A program made the position numbers and the translations under genes. Below, in pieces: positions 16,623-25,090 of a DNA stretch of 64,000 nucleotides. Origin of the DNA: UBA6107 sp964459385 (GTDB taxonomy: Bacteria > Chloroflexota > Anaerolineae > Anaerolineales > Anaerolineaceae). The notes beneath the pieces were generated by a model. That model was given only the letters and a program-made list of their open reading frames with translations, had not been told where the DNA came from and searched no databases. The stretch spans positions 1 through 64,000 of the forward strand of contig CAYWLG010000013.1 of assembly GCA_964459385.1 (NCBI GenBank), in the 5' to 3' direction. Each line of letters starts with the position of its first letter. Within the stretch, counting starts at the first letter, position 1.

Positions 16623-17570
16623 CTAGGCAGCGAAGATAAAATCGAGGGCCCGTTGGATGGCCAAAACGTTATCAGCCGGGAATTCGTGCCCCATACCCGG
16701 GAAGACCTCCACCCCGCAGGGCACGCCCGCCTCGCTGAGCTGCTGGTGCAGCTTCAGCGCGCCGGCCGTGCACATCTCATCTTTTTCGCCGAGCAGAAAG
16801 TAGCCGCGCAGCGGGCTGCCCGGCTGTACGTTCAAAGCGGCAAAGAACGCGTCGGGGTCGCCAATATAGGGGGCCACAGTGATGAACCCACGGATGGGAA
16901 ATGTCTGCTTGAAAGCTGCCTGCAAGGCCACCTGTCCGCCTTTGGAAAAGCCGGCAATGATGGTGCGACTTTCATCTACCGGATACTTATAAGTAATGGC
17001 CTGATAATGCACCCTTAGTTCTTTTTCGGCCAGAGGCAGGTCATTCCAGACGTAAACGTCTTTGCCGCTAACCAGCGAAGACTGCGGGAAGGCCAAACAC
17101 CAGCCCTGCAAACTGAGATGCTGCCAGTATTCCAAAAAGCGTTTGGCATTGCTGTTGTTGCCATGCAAGCCCACGATGAGCGGGGCCGGGGAGGTCGACG
17201 GGGGGACCGGTTCCACCAGTTCCAGCTTCATGCTGGCCTGTTGCTGCGCCTGATTGAGCATGCGCTGGCTGCGCCTCACCAGTTCTTCAAAACGGGGGCG
17301 CCCCTGCAGAGCCGCAAGATCTTCGTCCTGACGCAGGGTCAACTCGGTGAAGAAGTGCCCGTCGTCGAGCGCCTCTGCCAGAATGGTTTCGGCCTGGTCG
17401 AGGTTCCCCGCGCGGGCAGCCAGGCTGACACGCCACTCGAACCATTTGCGCCGGTTGAATGGGTCGCTATCGTGATACTCCTCCAACAATTTCAAAGCCG
17501 CATGATAGGCTTTGGCCAGATACAACTGGTAAACTTTGGCAAACACCGCCGGTTCCCGTCTGGACGTCAT
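16623..17570 (-). CDS. Alpha/beta hydrolase (carboxylesterase/phospholipase type)
   Basis: In this 315-residue protein the first ~110 residues look like TPR-type helical repeats (F-x-x-A-x-L-x-L-A-K-A-Y, then W-x-x-R-x-S-L-A-A-R-A-G). Residues 120-315 form an alpha/beta hydrolase with oxyanion loop LHGNNSNAK, nucleophile elbow GFSKGG (Ser), Asp in GEKDEMCTAG and His in GMGHEFP, so the triad is complete. There is no signal peptide, so it should be cytoplasmic. The substrate is unknown; an ester or small phospholipid is plausible. AGGAGG lies close to the ATG. It is divergent from the transporter operon across a shared inverted repeat. Confidence 0.85.
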   Translation of the reverse strand: MTSRREPAVFAKVYQLYLAKAYHAALKLLEEYHDSDPFNRRKWFEWRVSLAARAGNLDQAETILAEALDDGHFFTELTLRQDEDLAALQGRPRFEELVRRSQRMLNQAQQQASMKLELVEPVPPSTSPAPLIVGLHGNNSNAKRFLEYWQHLSLQGWCLAFPQSSLVSGKDVYVWNDLPLAEKELRVHYQAITYKYPVDESRTIIAGFSKGGQVALQAAFKQTFPIRGFITVAPYIGDPDAFFAALNVQPGSPLRGYFLLGEKDEMCTAGALKLHQQLSEAGVPCGVEVFPGMGHEFPADNVLAIQRALDFIFAA

Positions 17571-17591
17571 AAGTTCCTCCTGACTGCACTA

Positions 17592-17623
17592 TTTGTTAAC
17601 ATTTTACGTGAAATCTTAACAAA
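17592..17623. promoter_or_regulatory. Inverted-repeat operator between divergent genes
   Basis: TTTGTTAA and TTAACAAA form 8-bp arms 16 bases apart, between the hydrolase start (17570) and the transporter (17730). A weak promoter TTGAAT-N17-AATAAT for the transporter operon follows. A regulator binding here could control both directions; no candidate regulator is adjacent. Confidence 0.5.
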
Positions 17624-17729
17624 CGATTGCTTGAATTATTTGGCCTTTGCGGCAATAATTGAATCGTGCACTTTATCAATGATCATCACTTTTTTAAGCG
17701 AAATCCCCACAATTTCAAAGGAAAACCCC

Positions 17730-19031
17730 ATGGAAAACGCCAAATTGAAGTCCTTTAACTACGCTGTGGGCATGTTCGGCACCTCCATCCCGATCAACAT
17801 GCTCAAGACCTATGCCGCCATCTTTTATGTCGATAAGCTGGGCATGACTACGCCCCAGTTCGCCTTGATGCTGTTCATCTACACCTTTATCGACGCCATC
17901 GACAACCCGGTGTATGGGTTTCTCTCCGATCGCACGCGTACGCGCTGGGGGCGGCGCCGTCCCTGGTTGGTGATCGGCACCCCGCTGCTAATCTTGGGCT
18001 TTGTCTTCTTCTATAACCCGCCCGCCTTTTTGGCCGGACAATCGCTGGTGGCTTACTGCATGTTCTTCTACATGTTTGCCGGCACGCTCGATTCTGTAAT
18101 CAACGCCAACTACGGCGCGCTCTTCCCGGAACTGTTCAAAACCGACACCAGCCGCGCCTCGACCAATGCGCTGCGCCAGGCCTTTCAACTGGTGGCCATG
18201 ATCATCAGCATTGCCCTCACCCCCATCGTCACCAGCAAACTGGGCTATGGCCTGACCGCCATCGTCTACGGCCTGCTGGGCGGTGCGGTCATCCTTTACA
18301 TGTCCTTCACCAGCCGCGAGGTCAAAGTGGAAGACCATGAGGCCAAGCCGCAATTGTGGCAGAGCCTCAAACACCTGGCCACCAACAAAAAGTTCTGGAT
18401 CGCCGGCCTGGCCAATGCTTTTTACAGCGCCGCCATGTCGCTGGTGATGGCCGCTTTGCCCTTCTTCGTGAAGTACACCCTGCAGATTCCCGACAGCCAG
18501 TCCACCATCCTCTTCGCCTCGGTGCTGCTCATCGCCATCGGTGGGGTTTCACTGTGGGCCTGGTTCGTGCGTAAGTTCTCGCTCATCCCGGTGTGGCGCG
18601 CCGCCCTGGCCGCCTTGGCCATCGCTTTCGTGCCGCTCTACTTCGCCAATTCGCTGGTCACCGCCATCGTAGGCAGCGTGCTGGTGGGCTTCGGCTTTTC
18701 GGGCGTAATCACCACTATGGATCTGATCGGCGCCAAGATCATGGACGAGGACACGCAGAAGTACAATCAGCGGCGCGAGGGCATCATCTCGAATGCGATG
18801 GGCTTTATGAACCGTCTCAACGGTCTGTTCACCAGCGCGGCCTTTTCGCTGGTCTTCATCTTTTACAAGTTCGAGAGCGGCGCCAACCCCGGCCCGCAGC
18901 CCGATAACGCTGCCCGCTTCTTGCTGACCATGTTCCCCTTCGCCATGATGGTGATCAGCTTCGCTTTCTCGTTCTTTATCGATTTCAGCAAACGGCCTGA
19001 GGCTCCGCTGCCTGAAGCCGTGGCTGAATAA
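17730..19031 (+). CDS. GPH-family (MFS_2) sugar:cation symporter
   Basis: This 433-residue membrane protein has about 12 helices. The D-R-T-R-T-R-W-G-R-R-R-P-W loop after the second helix is the hallmark of the glycoside-pentoside-hexuronide:cation symporter family. A second family feature is the cytoplasmic G-A-K-I-M-D-E-D-T-Q-K-Y-N-Q-R-R-E-G segment near residues 335-352. It should import a glycoside or sugar acid with Na+ or H+. The ATG at 17730 has AAAGGAAAA upstream; a long open frame extends upstream but is antisense to the hydrolase gene. First gene of a three-gene operon. Confidence 0.88.
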   Translation: MENAKLKSFNYAVGMFGTSIPINMLKTYAAIFYVDKLGMTTPQFALMLFIYTFIDAIDNPVYGFLSDRTRTRWGRRRPWLVIGTPLLILGFVFFYNPPAFLAGQSLVAYCMFFYMFAGTLDSVINANYGALFPELFKTDTSRASTNALRQAFQLVAMIISIALTPIVTSKLGYGLTAIVYGLLGGAVILYMSFTSREVKVEDHEAKPQLWQSLKHLATNKKFWIAGLANAFYSAAMSLVMAALPFFVKYTLQIPDSQSTILFASVLLIAIGGVSLWAWFVRKFSLIPVWRAALAALAIAFVPLYFANSLVTAIVGSVLVGFGFSGVITTMDLIGAKIMDEDTQKYNQRREGIISNAMGFMNRLNGLFTSAAFSLVFIFYKFESGANPGPQPDNAARFLLTMFPFAMMVISFAFSFFIDFSKRPEAPLPEAVAE

Positions 19032-19045
19032 TTGGAGGTACCTCT

Positions 19046-19816
19046 ATGGCTCTTATCCGTTTGGATCACACACCCGAGACCACCAAGGTCAACACCCCGC
19101 TCAACATCATTCTGCCCGGCCCCGGACAGATGAAGGGTGTGCCGGTGCGTGATCGCAAAGTGCTTTACCTGCTGCACGGCCTCAGCGATGACGGCAGTGC
19201 CTGGCAGCGCTTTAGCAACATCGAAATGCTGGCCGTCGATTATGGTCTGGTGGTGGTGATGCCTTCTGTGGGCCGCAGTTTCTACACCGACATGCCCAAC
19301 GGGCAGAACTACTTTAGCTACATCAGCGAAGAACTGCCGCAGTACCTGAAGGATGTTTTTGGCCTGAACCCTAAACGCGAAGATACCCTGCTGGCCGGAC
19401 TTTCGATGGGCGGCTACGGCGCCATGAAGTGTGCCCTGCTGCACCCTGAAAAATACAAGGCCGTGGCCAGCTTTTCGGGCGTGCTCTCGGTGGCCATGAT
19501 CCAGAACAACCCCAACGACCCGCGCTACAATGAATTTAGCCAACTCTTCGGCGATCTCGGTAAACTGCAGGGCGGGCCGCACGACCCGGCCACCTGGCTC
19601 AAGCAGGCTGCCCAACACCCCGAACAAATCCCTTCCCTTTACATCTCCTGCGGGCGCCAGGATGACCTTTACCCGTTGAGCAAGTTGTTCTTCGCCGCCT
19701 GTGAGGGCGCCGGCATCCAGGCTGAATATTATGAAGAAGACGCCAGCCACGAGTGGTATTTCTGGGGACGCGAGGTGGCGCGCTTCTTGAAAAATGAATT
19801 GGGAGAGCTAAAATGA
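19046..19816 (+). CDS. Esterase family hydrolase (esterase D / acetylesterase-like)
   Basis: This 256-residue alpha/beta hydrolase of the putative-esterase family has YLLHGLSDDGSAW (oxyanion region), nucleophile GLSMGGYGAM (Ser near 118), Asp in SCGRQDDLYP and His in DASHEWYFW, a full triad. No signal peptide, so cytoplasmic. The family deacylates acetylated sugars or S-formylglutathione-like esters. Beside a sugar symporter, a role in deacetylating an imported glycoside is inferred. GGAGG precedes the ATG, 14 bases after the transporter stop. Its stop overlaps the next start. Confidence 0.87.
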   Translation: MALIRLDHTPETTKVNTPLNIILPGPGQMKGVPVRDRKVLYLLHGLSDDGSAWQRFSNIEMLAVDYGLVVVMPSVGRSFYTDMPNGQNYFSYISEELPQYLKDVFGLNPKREDTLLAGLSMGGYGAMKCALLHPEKYKAVASFSGVLSVAMIQNNPNDPRYNEFSQLFGDLGKLQGGPHDPATWLKQAAQHPEQIPSLYISCGRQDDLYPLSKLFFAACEGAGIQAEYYEEDASHEWYFWGREVARFLKNELGELK

Positions 19817-21138
19817 GCCCCGCCTCAGAAAAATCAGTGCAGGTGCTGCCGCTCTTCATCGAAAAACTCCGCGAAGGCAGCTACTTTACTCTGCCCTTCA
19901 CCCTGCCTGAGAACGTAGAAAGCCTGACCATCCGCTACGACTACGAACGCTACCACCCCGAAACGCTGAGCGTGGAGGCGGGCAGTTACGAGAGCCGCAC
20001 CCAGGTGAACATCATCGACCTGGGGCTGATCGCCCCGGATGGCACCCAGGTAGGCGCTTCGGGTTCGGATAAACGTACCTTCACCATCAGCGCGGTGAGC
20101 GCCACCCCAGGCTACAAGCCCAACGACCTCAAGCCCGGCAAATGGGAGATCATCGTGGGCGCCTACAAGATCGCCGCCGAGGGCGTGCAAGTGACCTACG
20201 AGATCGAGACCACTTTCAAGCAGCGCCGCCTCTTGAAGGGCGACCTGCACATGCACACCGTGGCCTCTGACGGCGTGCAGACGGCCGAAGAACTGGCCTG
20301 GCGCGCCAAACGTCACGGGCTCGATTTCATCGCCATCACCGACCACAATCAGACCATCACGGCCGATGCCCTGCCCAAAGTGGACGGCGTGACCGTCATC
20401 CCCGGGCTGGAGTGGACGCACTACAAGGGCCATGCCAACTTTTTGGGCTGCGGCCAGCCTTACGACGGGTCTTTCATCGCCAACAACCCCGAAGAAGTGG
20501 CCGCCCATTTCAACACGGCCCATAAGCGCGGCGCCACCCTGGTGGCCAACCATCCGTTCGATGAAGGCTGCCCCTTCCAGTTCGATATGAGCCGCCTGCC
20601 CATTGACGTGATGGAGGTCTGGAACGGCCCGATGCGCGAATCGAATTTGAAGGCGGTGGGCTACTGGCACAGCTTGCTGGTGGCGGGCCGAAAGGTGCCC
20701 ATCAGCGGCGGCAGTGATTTTCACCGCGACACGCCCTTCCTGTTTTTGGGCGGGCCGACCACCTGCGTGTATGCCCTCTCGCCCAGCCCGGCCGATATTC
20801 TGGCGGCGCTGCGTCAGGGGCACGCCTTCATCAGTTTTGCGCCCGATGGACCCACCCTTGATTTGCGCGCCGGGGATGCTATAATGGGCGACAGCCTCAA
20901 ATGGCAGCCCGGCCTTCGTTTACAGATCGATTTCGACGGCCTGCTAAAGGGAGATGTGGTGCGCCTGGCCAGCCGGGCCGAGACCACGCCCATTTTGCAG
21001 GCTGCGGCCAATGGCAGTGCACATCTGACCCTGCCCGTACCCGGCCCCGGCTTTGCCCGCATCGAAGTGCTGCGCGCCTTTTTGCCCGGCCTGCCGCTGC
21101 TGCCGGCGCTGCTCTCGAACCCGATCTACTTCGATTGA
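19813..21138 (+). CDS. CehA/McbA-type PHP-domain metallohydrolase
   Basis: In this 441-residue protein an N-terminal beta domain (1-140) precedes a PHP domain (145-345) with DLHMHTVASDG (metal ligands), AITDHNQTI, E-W-T-H, NHPFDEG and GGSDFHRDTP. A C-terminal all-beta segment follows. PHP proteins hydrolyse phosphoesters with a multi-metal centre; CehA-like members have broad ester activity. The ATG overlaps the esterase stop (ATGA), showing translational coupling. With the symporter and esterase it forms an uptake-and-hydrolysis operon whose substrate is unknown. Confidence 0.87.
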   Translation: MSPASEKSVQVLPLFIEKLREGSYFTLPFTLPENVESLTIRYDYERYHPETLSVEAGSYESRTQVNIIDLGLIAPDGTQVGASGSDKRTFTISAVSATPGYKPNDLKPGKWEIIVGAYKIAAEGVQVTYEIETTFKQRRLLKGDLHMHTVASDGVQTAEELAWRAKRHGLDFIAITDHNQTITADALPKVDGVTVIPGLEWTHYKGHANFLGCGQPYDGSFIANNPEEVAAHFNTAHKRGATLVANHPFDEGCPFQFDMSRLPIDVMEVWNGPMRESNLKAVGYWHSLLVAGRKVPISGGSDFHRDTPFLFLGGPTTCVYALSPSPADILAALRQGHAFISFAPDGPTLDLRAGDAIMGDSLKWQPGLRLQIDFDGLLKGDVVRLASRAETTPILQAAANGSAHLTLPVPGPGFARIEVLRAFLPGLPLLPALLSNPIYFD

Positions 21139-21188
21139 CATCTTCTTTAGGAGCCACTCCCCTCCCTGGGAGGATGGTCTCCATGCAA

Positions 21189-21217
21189 GACAGGCACCTT
21201 TCAACCGGGTGCCTGTC
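21189..21217 (+). terminator. Hairpin after the transporter operon
   Basis: A 10-bp stem (GACAGGCACC/GGTGCCTGTC) follows the PHP gene by about 50 bases. The following T run is weak (TGCGTTT). Confidence 0.55.
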
Positions 21218-21323
21218 TGCGTTTAAGACGATTCGTTCCACTCTCGCCGATCTAAAATCCGCTATACTTTTCTTAATAGAGAGGCATCATAGGGTAATAC
21301 TGGTTAACTGAGAGGAGTGGGTT

Positions 21324-22109
21324 ATGTTGCTAAAAGAGAAAGTTGCGGTTGTTTTTGGCGGCGGCGGAGAGGTCGGGCGGGCGATTGCATTGGGTTTTGC
21401 CAGAGAAGGCGCGGTGGTGTATCTGGCAGGCAGAACCCTTTCAAAACTGGAAAAGACCGCCGAACAGATTCATCAATTGGGCGGCAAAGCTTTCATCGGG
21501 CAAATGGATGCCATGGATCCGCAATCTATAGAGCGGTATCTGGCGGATGTGGTCAAAGAAGCCGGGCATCTTGACGTAACCTTTAATGCCATCAGCACGG
21601 ACGATGTGCAGGGCATTCCCCTTACCCGGATATCATTTGAACAATTCATGGCCCCGATTGATCTGGGCATGCGCACCCAGTTTTTTACTGCCACGGCTGC
21701 GGCCCGCATCATGGAAAAACAGGGCAGCGGCGTGATCATGACCATCAGTGCCGTTTCGGGGAAAACGGCTTACCCGAACTCGGGCGGTTTCGCGGTTTCC
21801 TGCATCGGCATCGAAACCTTTTGCCGTCAGTTAGCCAACGAGGTTGGCCCAAGCGGCGTGCGGGTGATCTGCCTGCGTTCGGCAGGCTCTCTGGATGCCA
21901 GCGGGCTGCAAGAGGTATTTACCCAGCACGCAAAAAACGCCGGGATGAGCTATGAGCAGTTCGTGCAGAACGCCGTCAAAGACATTCCTTTACGCAAGCT
22001 GCCCGCGTTAAAAGAGATCGCTGATGTGGCGGCCTTCATGGCCTCAGACCATGCCAGCGCCCTTACCGGCACGGCGGTGAACATTAGCTGCGGCCAAACG
22101 CCTGACTGA
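21324..22109 (+). CDS. SDR-fold protein with degenerate catalytic residues
   Basis: This 261-residue protein has the short-chain dehydrogenase/reductase fold. The Rossmann glycine motif reads VVFGGGGEVGRA instead of TGxxxGIG. At the catalytic stretch TISAVSGKTAYPNSGG followed by FAVSC, alignment to the family consensus puts Ala143, Phe156 and Cys160 where Ser, Tyr and Lys are expected. NNAG is replaced by FNAIS. It may bind a nucleotide without acting as a dehydrogenase, or use other chemistry. GAGAGGAG precedes the ATG at 21324. No operon partner is evident. Confidence 0.83.
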   Translation: MLLKEKVAVVFGGGGEVGRAIALGFAREGAVVYLAGRTLSKLEKTAEQIHQLGGKAFIGQMDAMDPQSIERYLADVVKEAGHLDVTFNAISTDDVQGIPLTRISFEQFMAPIDLGMRTQFFTATAAARIMEKQGSGVIMTISAVSGKTAYPNSGGFAVSCIGIETFCRQLANEVGPSGVRVICLRSAGSLDASGLQEVFTQHAKNAGMSYEQFVQNAVKDIPLRKLPALKEIADVAAFMASDHASALTGTAVNISCGQTPD

Positions 22110-22134
22110 TTTAAAAATACAAAGAGGCACCAGC

Positions 22135-22182
22135 AGGGTGCGCCGGTGACGCACCGTTTTTGGCGACGCGACAAGGGCGCAT
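22135..22182. repeat. Diverged REP-type palindrome, copy A
   Basis: AGGGTGCGCCGGTGACGCACC followed by a GACGCG...GCGC part resembles the 63-bp repeats nearby. It ends ten bases from the stop of the RAYT gene. Confidence 0.6.
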
Positions 22183-22192
22183 CAATATAAAT

Positions 22193-22741
22193 TTACTCCC
22201 ATTCATACATGCTCAAGCGGCCTTCCTGACCGCCTACCCATTCCAGATCATAGATTCCTTTCCCAACAAAACGCTTAAAGCTCGACCAGGGCCAATCGGC
22301 AGCCTTTTTGACATGGCCGTGTTTGATGGGATTGTAATGAATGTAATCAATATGGGTTTCAAGGTCAATTTCATCGCTGAGGGTGTGTTCCCAAAAGCGG
22401 CGCTGCCAGATGGCGGCTTCACCGCGTTTTTGCCGCGATTCATTGCGCACGCCACCCGGCCCAATTTCTTGCAAGTATCCTTTGGTGAATAACCGTTTGA
22501 TTTCTTTCCAACGAACCGAGTAGTTGGCATCGTTTTCGGGTAATTTCCAAATGCAATGCAGGTGATCTGGCAACAAACAAATGGCAATAGTTTCGAAAGG
22601 AAATCGTTTTTGAGTATCTTGCCAGGCATTATGGAGCAAGGTGCGGCTGGAATCGCCGGTTAAAATGGGAAGACGTTGATAGGTAACAACCGTAAAAAAA
22701 TAATACCCTCCACTTACCTTGAACCGTCGATATTCAGGCAT
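22193..22741 (-). CDS. REP-associated tyrosine transposase (RAYT, Y1_Tnp)
   Basis: This 182-residue single-strand transposase of the IS200-like Y1 family has HUH motif LLPDHLHCIW (His60, His62) and a C-terminal DYIHYNPIKHGHV plus DWPWSSF, typical of RAYT/TnpA_REP proteins; catalytic Tyr is likely Tyr133 or Tyr136. RAYTs nick and mobilise REP/REPIN palindromes in trans. It is bracketed by its own repeats: copy A ten bases past the stop, copy B 23 bases before the start. There is no strong ribosome site at the ATG. Confidence 0.92.
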   Translation of the reverse strand: MPEYRRFKVSGGYYFFTVVTYQRLPILTGDSSRTLLHNAWQDTQKRFPFETIAICLLPDHLHCIWKLPENDANYSVRWKEIKRLFTKGYLQEIGPGGVRNESRQKRGEAAIWQRRFWEHTLSDEIDLETHIDYIHYNPIKHGHVKKAADWPWSSFKRFVGKGIYDLEWVGGQEGRLSMYEWE

Positions 22742-22763
22742 GTGTAAATTTTATATTATTTCC

Positions 22764-22826
22764 GTAGGGTGCGTTAAAAACGCACCATTTTTGGCCGTGG
22801 GTTGGTGCGTCAAGGACGCACCCTAC
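22764..22826. repeat. 63-bp REPIN, copy B
   Basis: It starts GTAGGGTGCGT and ends ACGCACCCTAC, inverted 11-base ends. Inside are two hairpins: GGTGCGT-TAAAA-ACGCACC, and GGTGCGTC-AAG-GACGCACC, separated by ATTTTTGGCCGTGGGT. This is two REPs in opposite orientation, just upstream of the RAYT gene. Confidence 0.9.
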
Positions 22827-22903
22827 TTCGATTGAAATCTATTAAAAAGACCCTCTCTTCATGTGCAATATAGATTAAAATCTAATTTCAGGAGGCTTGG
22901 GAT

Positions 22904-23170
22904 ATGATAGATTTCATAAAATCTGCATTACCATGGGTAATTATTGGAATTTCCATTGCTGTTTTAGCTGCATATTGGGCATCTGAAAAATTACCCAAAA
23001 GCACAGAAACGAACGAACGACACCCTAATGGAGAAAATTATTTGGGCATTTCTGTGCCAGTTGGATTATTGTTTGGTGTTGCAATTGGTCTTACAATTCT
23101 GGACCTTGCGACAGGAATAGCGCTTGGAATGTTGCTTGGTGTATGTGTTGGTATCATAAAACGGAAGTAA
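22904..23170 (+). CDS. Small two-helix membrane protein, unknown
   Basis: This 88-residue protein has hydrophobic helices at about 8-27 and 46-84; the second region (VPVGLLFGVAIGLTILD and following) is glycine-rich and may form a hairpin. It ends in a basic tail (IIKRK). CAGGAGG precedes the ATG. AT-rich, lying between REPIN copies B and C. No family recognised. Confidence 0.6.
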   Translation: MIDFIKSALPWVIIGISIAVLAAYWASEKLPKSTETNERHPNGENYLGISVPVGLLFGVAIGLTILDLATGIALGMLLGVCVGIIKRK

Positions 23171-23240
23171 TCGAGTAAGGCACATCAGAGACGTACCCTA
23201 TTCTCTGGCTAATTACCAATTATCAATTTCTTCAGAATTC

Positions 23241-23303
23241 GTAGGGTGCGTTAAAAACGCACCATCTGGGGCCGTGGTTTGGTGCGTCGAGGACGCACCC
23301 TAC
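23241..23303. repeat. 63-bp REPIN, copy C
   Basis: The same layout as copy B: GTAGGGTGCGT ... ACGCACCCTAC, two inner hairpins, spacer ATCTGGGGCCGTGGTT. A third, degenerate unit follows at 23361. Confidence 0.9.
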
Positions 23304-23360
23304 TTAATCCCGCCAAGATCAATTTGCGCTCTACGAGGGCTCGTGATGGCAGAGTTTATG

Positions 23361-23410
23361 GGGTAAGTTAAAAGCGCAATTTTTAGTGGTAAGGTACGCT
23401 TGTGACGCGC
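23361..23410. repeat. Degenerate REPIN copy
   Basis: GGGTAAGTTAAAAGCGCAAT, then TTTTTAGTGGTAAGGTACGC and TTGTGACGCGC, follows the 63-bp unit with many substitutions. It looks like an old decaying copy. Confidence 0.5.
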
Positions 23411-23474
23411 TTTTAATGTTGGAACAAACAAAAATAGAGTGAGTTGGGGATATTTAGAAGTACACTCTGCCTTT

Positions 23475-24512
23475 TTATGGCCCGATGTCTACCTCGCGAT
23501 AATTACCAGTGTTAGAGATTAATTGGGTAATTTTTCCTGTTTTTACTTCAATTTGAAAAATTGTGGAACGACAAAAATCTGCTACCGATGCTTCAACGAG
23601 CAAAAAACGACCATCTGGACTCCAAACAATTTTTGAAGACCCCATGCAATCAACAGACCCACGAAATATCGGGTGATAATATTCATCTTCCCCACCACTA
23701 CCCCGGGCTGGAGGAAGATAAATCCATTGAAGATCATCACCAGTGGGTTTAATAACAGCAATTCCCGGATACCCCGTTACTTCATCCCAGCGGAAAAAAG
23801 CTATCTCTTTCCCGTCGGGCGACCAAGCCGGACTCCAGCCATCCACAAGAGATTTCAATACCTTTCCATCTGTATCGACGATTTTAAGGCTTCCCTGGCG
23901 AATGACTTTAATCTTTTTTGTCAGGTCATAATCATCGGCTGGCAAGATATAGCTTTGTTCTGCAGAATCAACCACTAAAATATCGCTTGTTGGGGACCAA
24001 TCTACTCTAATGATCCTCTCATTACTTGAGCGTTCTTCCCAGCACCTAGAACTCCCGGACAATTCCAATAAACATAAATTCGATCTCTCGCCGTTTTCGC
24101 AAATCACTGCAATTTGCTTTCCATCTTTAGACCAACTCAAAGAATTTACCCCAAGCTCTGATAAGCTTTGTAAACACGCAGATGGAATTGCGAGTTCGAA
24201 ATGGTTACTTACAAAGCCTTTCAGTATGAAATTATTTGGTAGGGCGGAGAGGTGATAAATACAAATACTGGTTTTATCAACGCACCTAACTGCGAATACA
24301 CCTTTTTCGCTTTGTAACCAATCTATTGTTCCAGTCGCTGTTCCCAAAATTTTTAGATTCTTGCTGTTTATCTCCATGCTAAGCAGTTGCGCTGGTTGTT
24401 GCTCTCCCGACCACTGTAATAAGAGAATTCGCTCTGTGCCTTGTTTGAAAAGCAGCAAGGCACCTAACAAGAGGACAAGCAAGGTTAGGACGAATGCAAA
24501 TATTTTTTTCAT
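23475..24512 (-). CDS. Membrane-anchored TolB-like beta-propeller protein
   Basis: This 345-residue protein has an uncleaved or lipid-free signal anchor (residues 5-24), then several WD40/PD40-type blades: SLSWSKDGKQIAVICENG, VDWSPTSDILVVDS, PAWSPDGKEIAFFRWD and IVWSPDGRFLLVEAS. Such TolB-like propellers usually mediate protein contacts outside the membrane. No catalytic domain is attached. AT-rich, between REPIN copies C and D. GAGG lies a few bases before the ATG. Partner unknown. Confidence 0.8.
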   Translation of the reverse strand: MKKIFAFVLTLLVLLLGALLLFKQGTERILLLQWSGEQQPAQLLSMEINSKNLKILGTATGTIDWLQSEKGVFAVRCVDKTSICIYHLSALPNNFILKGFVSNHFELAIPSACLQSLSELGVNSLSWSKDGKQIAVICENGERSNLCLLELSGSSRCWEERSSNERIIRVDWSPTSDILVVDSAEQSYILPADDYDLTKKIKVIRQGSLKIVDTDGKVLKSLVDGWSPAWSPDGKEIAFFRWDEVTGYPGIAVIKPTGDDLQWIYLPPARGSGGEDEYYHPIFRGSVDCMGSSKIVWSPDGRFLLVEASVADFCRSTIFQIEVKTGKITQLISNTGNYREVDIGP

Positions 24513-24578
24513 TGCCTCATGATTTCCCCAACAATACTTCCATGATCTAATGACATGTGCAAATTTTACATTCTTTTC

Positions 24579-24641
24579 GTAGGGTGCGTTTTTAACGCAC
24601 CATTTTTGGCCGTGGTTTGGTGCGTCAGGGACGCACCCTAC
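24579..24641. repeat. 63-bp REPIN, copy D
   Basis: GTAGGGTGCGTTTTTAACGC and the standard right half ending ACGCACCCTAC, with the same spacer as copy B. It ends five bases before the stop codon of the HIT gene. Confidence 0.9.
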
Positions 24642-24646
24642 TCTGG

Positions 24647-25054
24647 CTAATTATCAATCATTAATTTTTTCAGCAGTTCATCGACATTGAACGTTTTTGG
24701 CGGAAACTCCGGCCATAGATTGAGACCGTCATTCTCAAAGCGGGGAATCAAATGAACATGAAAGTGAAAGACCGATTGCTGTGCTGAGATGCCGCTTGCA
24801 TGCAAAAGATTTACCCCTGTGGCGTTTATTTGTTCTTTATAGTGCAAGGCCAAAGTTTTTGTAACTGCCGTGAGGCTTGTCAGAATCACTTCCGGGATCG
24901 TGTAAATATCGGCAAAGTGCTGTTTGGGCGCAATGATCGTATGGCCGTATGCTTGCGGGGTTAAGGGCAGAAAGCAAATCACCTCGTCGGTTTGATAGAT
25001 GACGTGTGAATCCCGTCGTCCCTGTGAAATCTCACAAAAAACGCAGTTTTTCAT
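24647..25054 (-). CDS. HIT-family hydrolase (HinT-like)
   Basis: This 135-residue HIT protein has N-terminal CVFCEI (Cys-x-x-Cys pair), the A-Y-G-H-T-I-I-A-P-K segment and the active-site histidine triad HFHVHLIPR (about 107-115). HIT proteins hydrolyse nucleoside phosphoramidates or dinucleotide polyphosphates. The start at 25054 (MKNCVFCEIS) gives the family length; the frame stays open upstream but runs antisense through the lectin-like lipoprotein gene. The gene is bracketed by REPIN copy D and half-copy E. Confidence 0.9.
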   Translation of the reverse strand: MKNCVFCEISQGRRDSHVIYQTDEVICFLPLTPQAYGHTIIAPKQHFADIYTIPEVILTSLTAVTKTLALHYKEQINATGVNLLHASGISAQQSVFHFHVHLIPRFENDGLNLWPEFPPKTFNVDELLKKLMIDN

Positions 25055-25090
25055 CCTATGATCCCCTAGCATGTATTCATTTTCCAAGCA

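Noticed and set aside
17118..17729. Long open extension upstream of the GPH transporter
   Set aside because: It is antisense to the hydrolase gene, lacks hydrophobic features, and the ATG at 17730 has a ribosome site and starts the family sequence.
19834..20823. Long open frame antisense to the PHP gene (similarly 18863-19750)
   Set aside because: These arise from GC-rich codon use on the coding strand; the real genes have conserved motifs.
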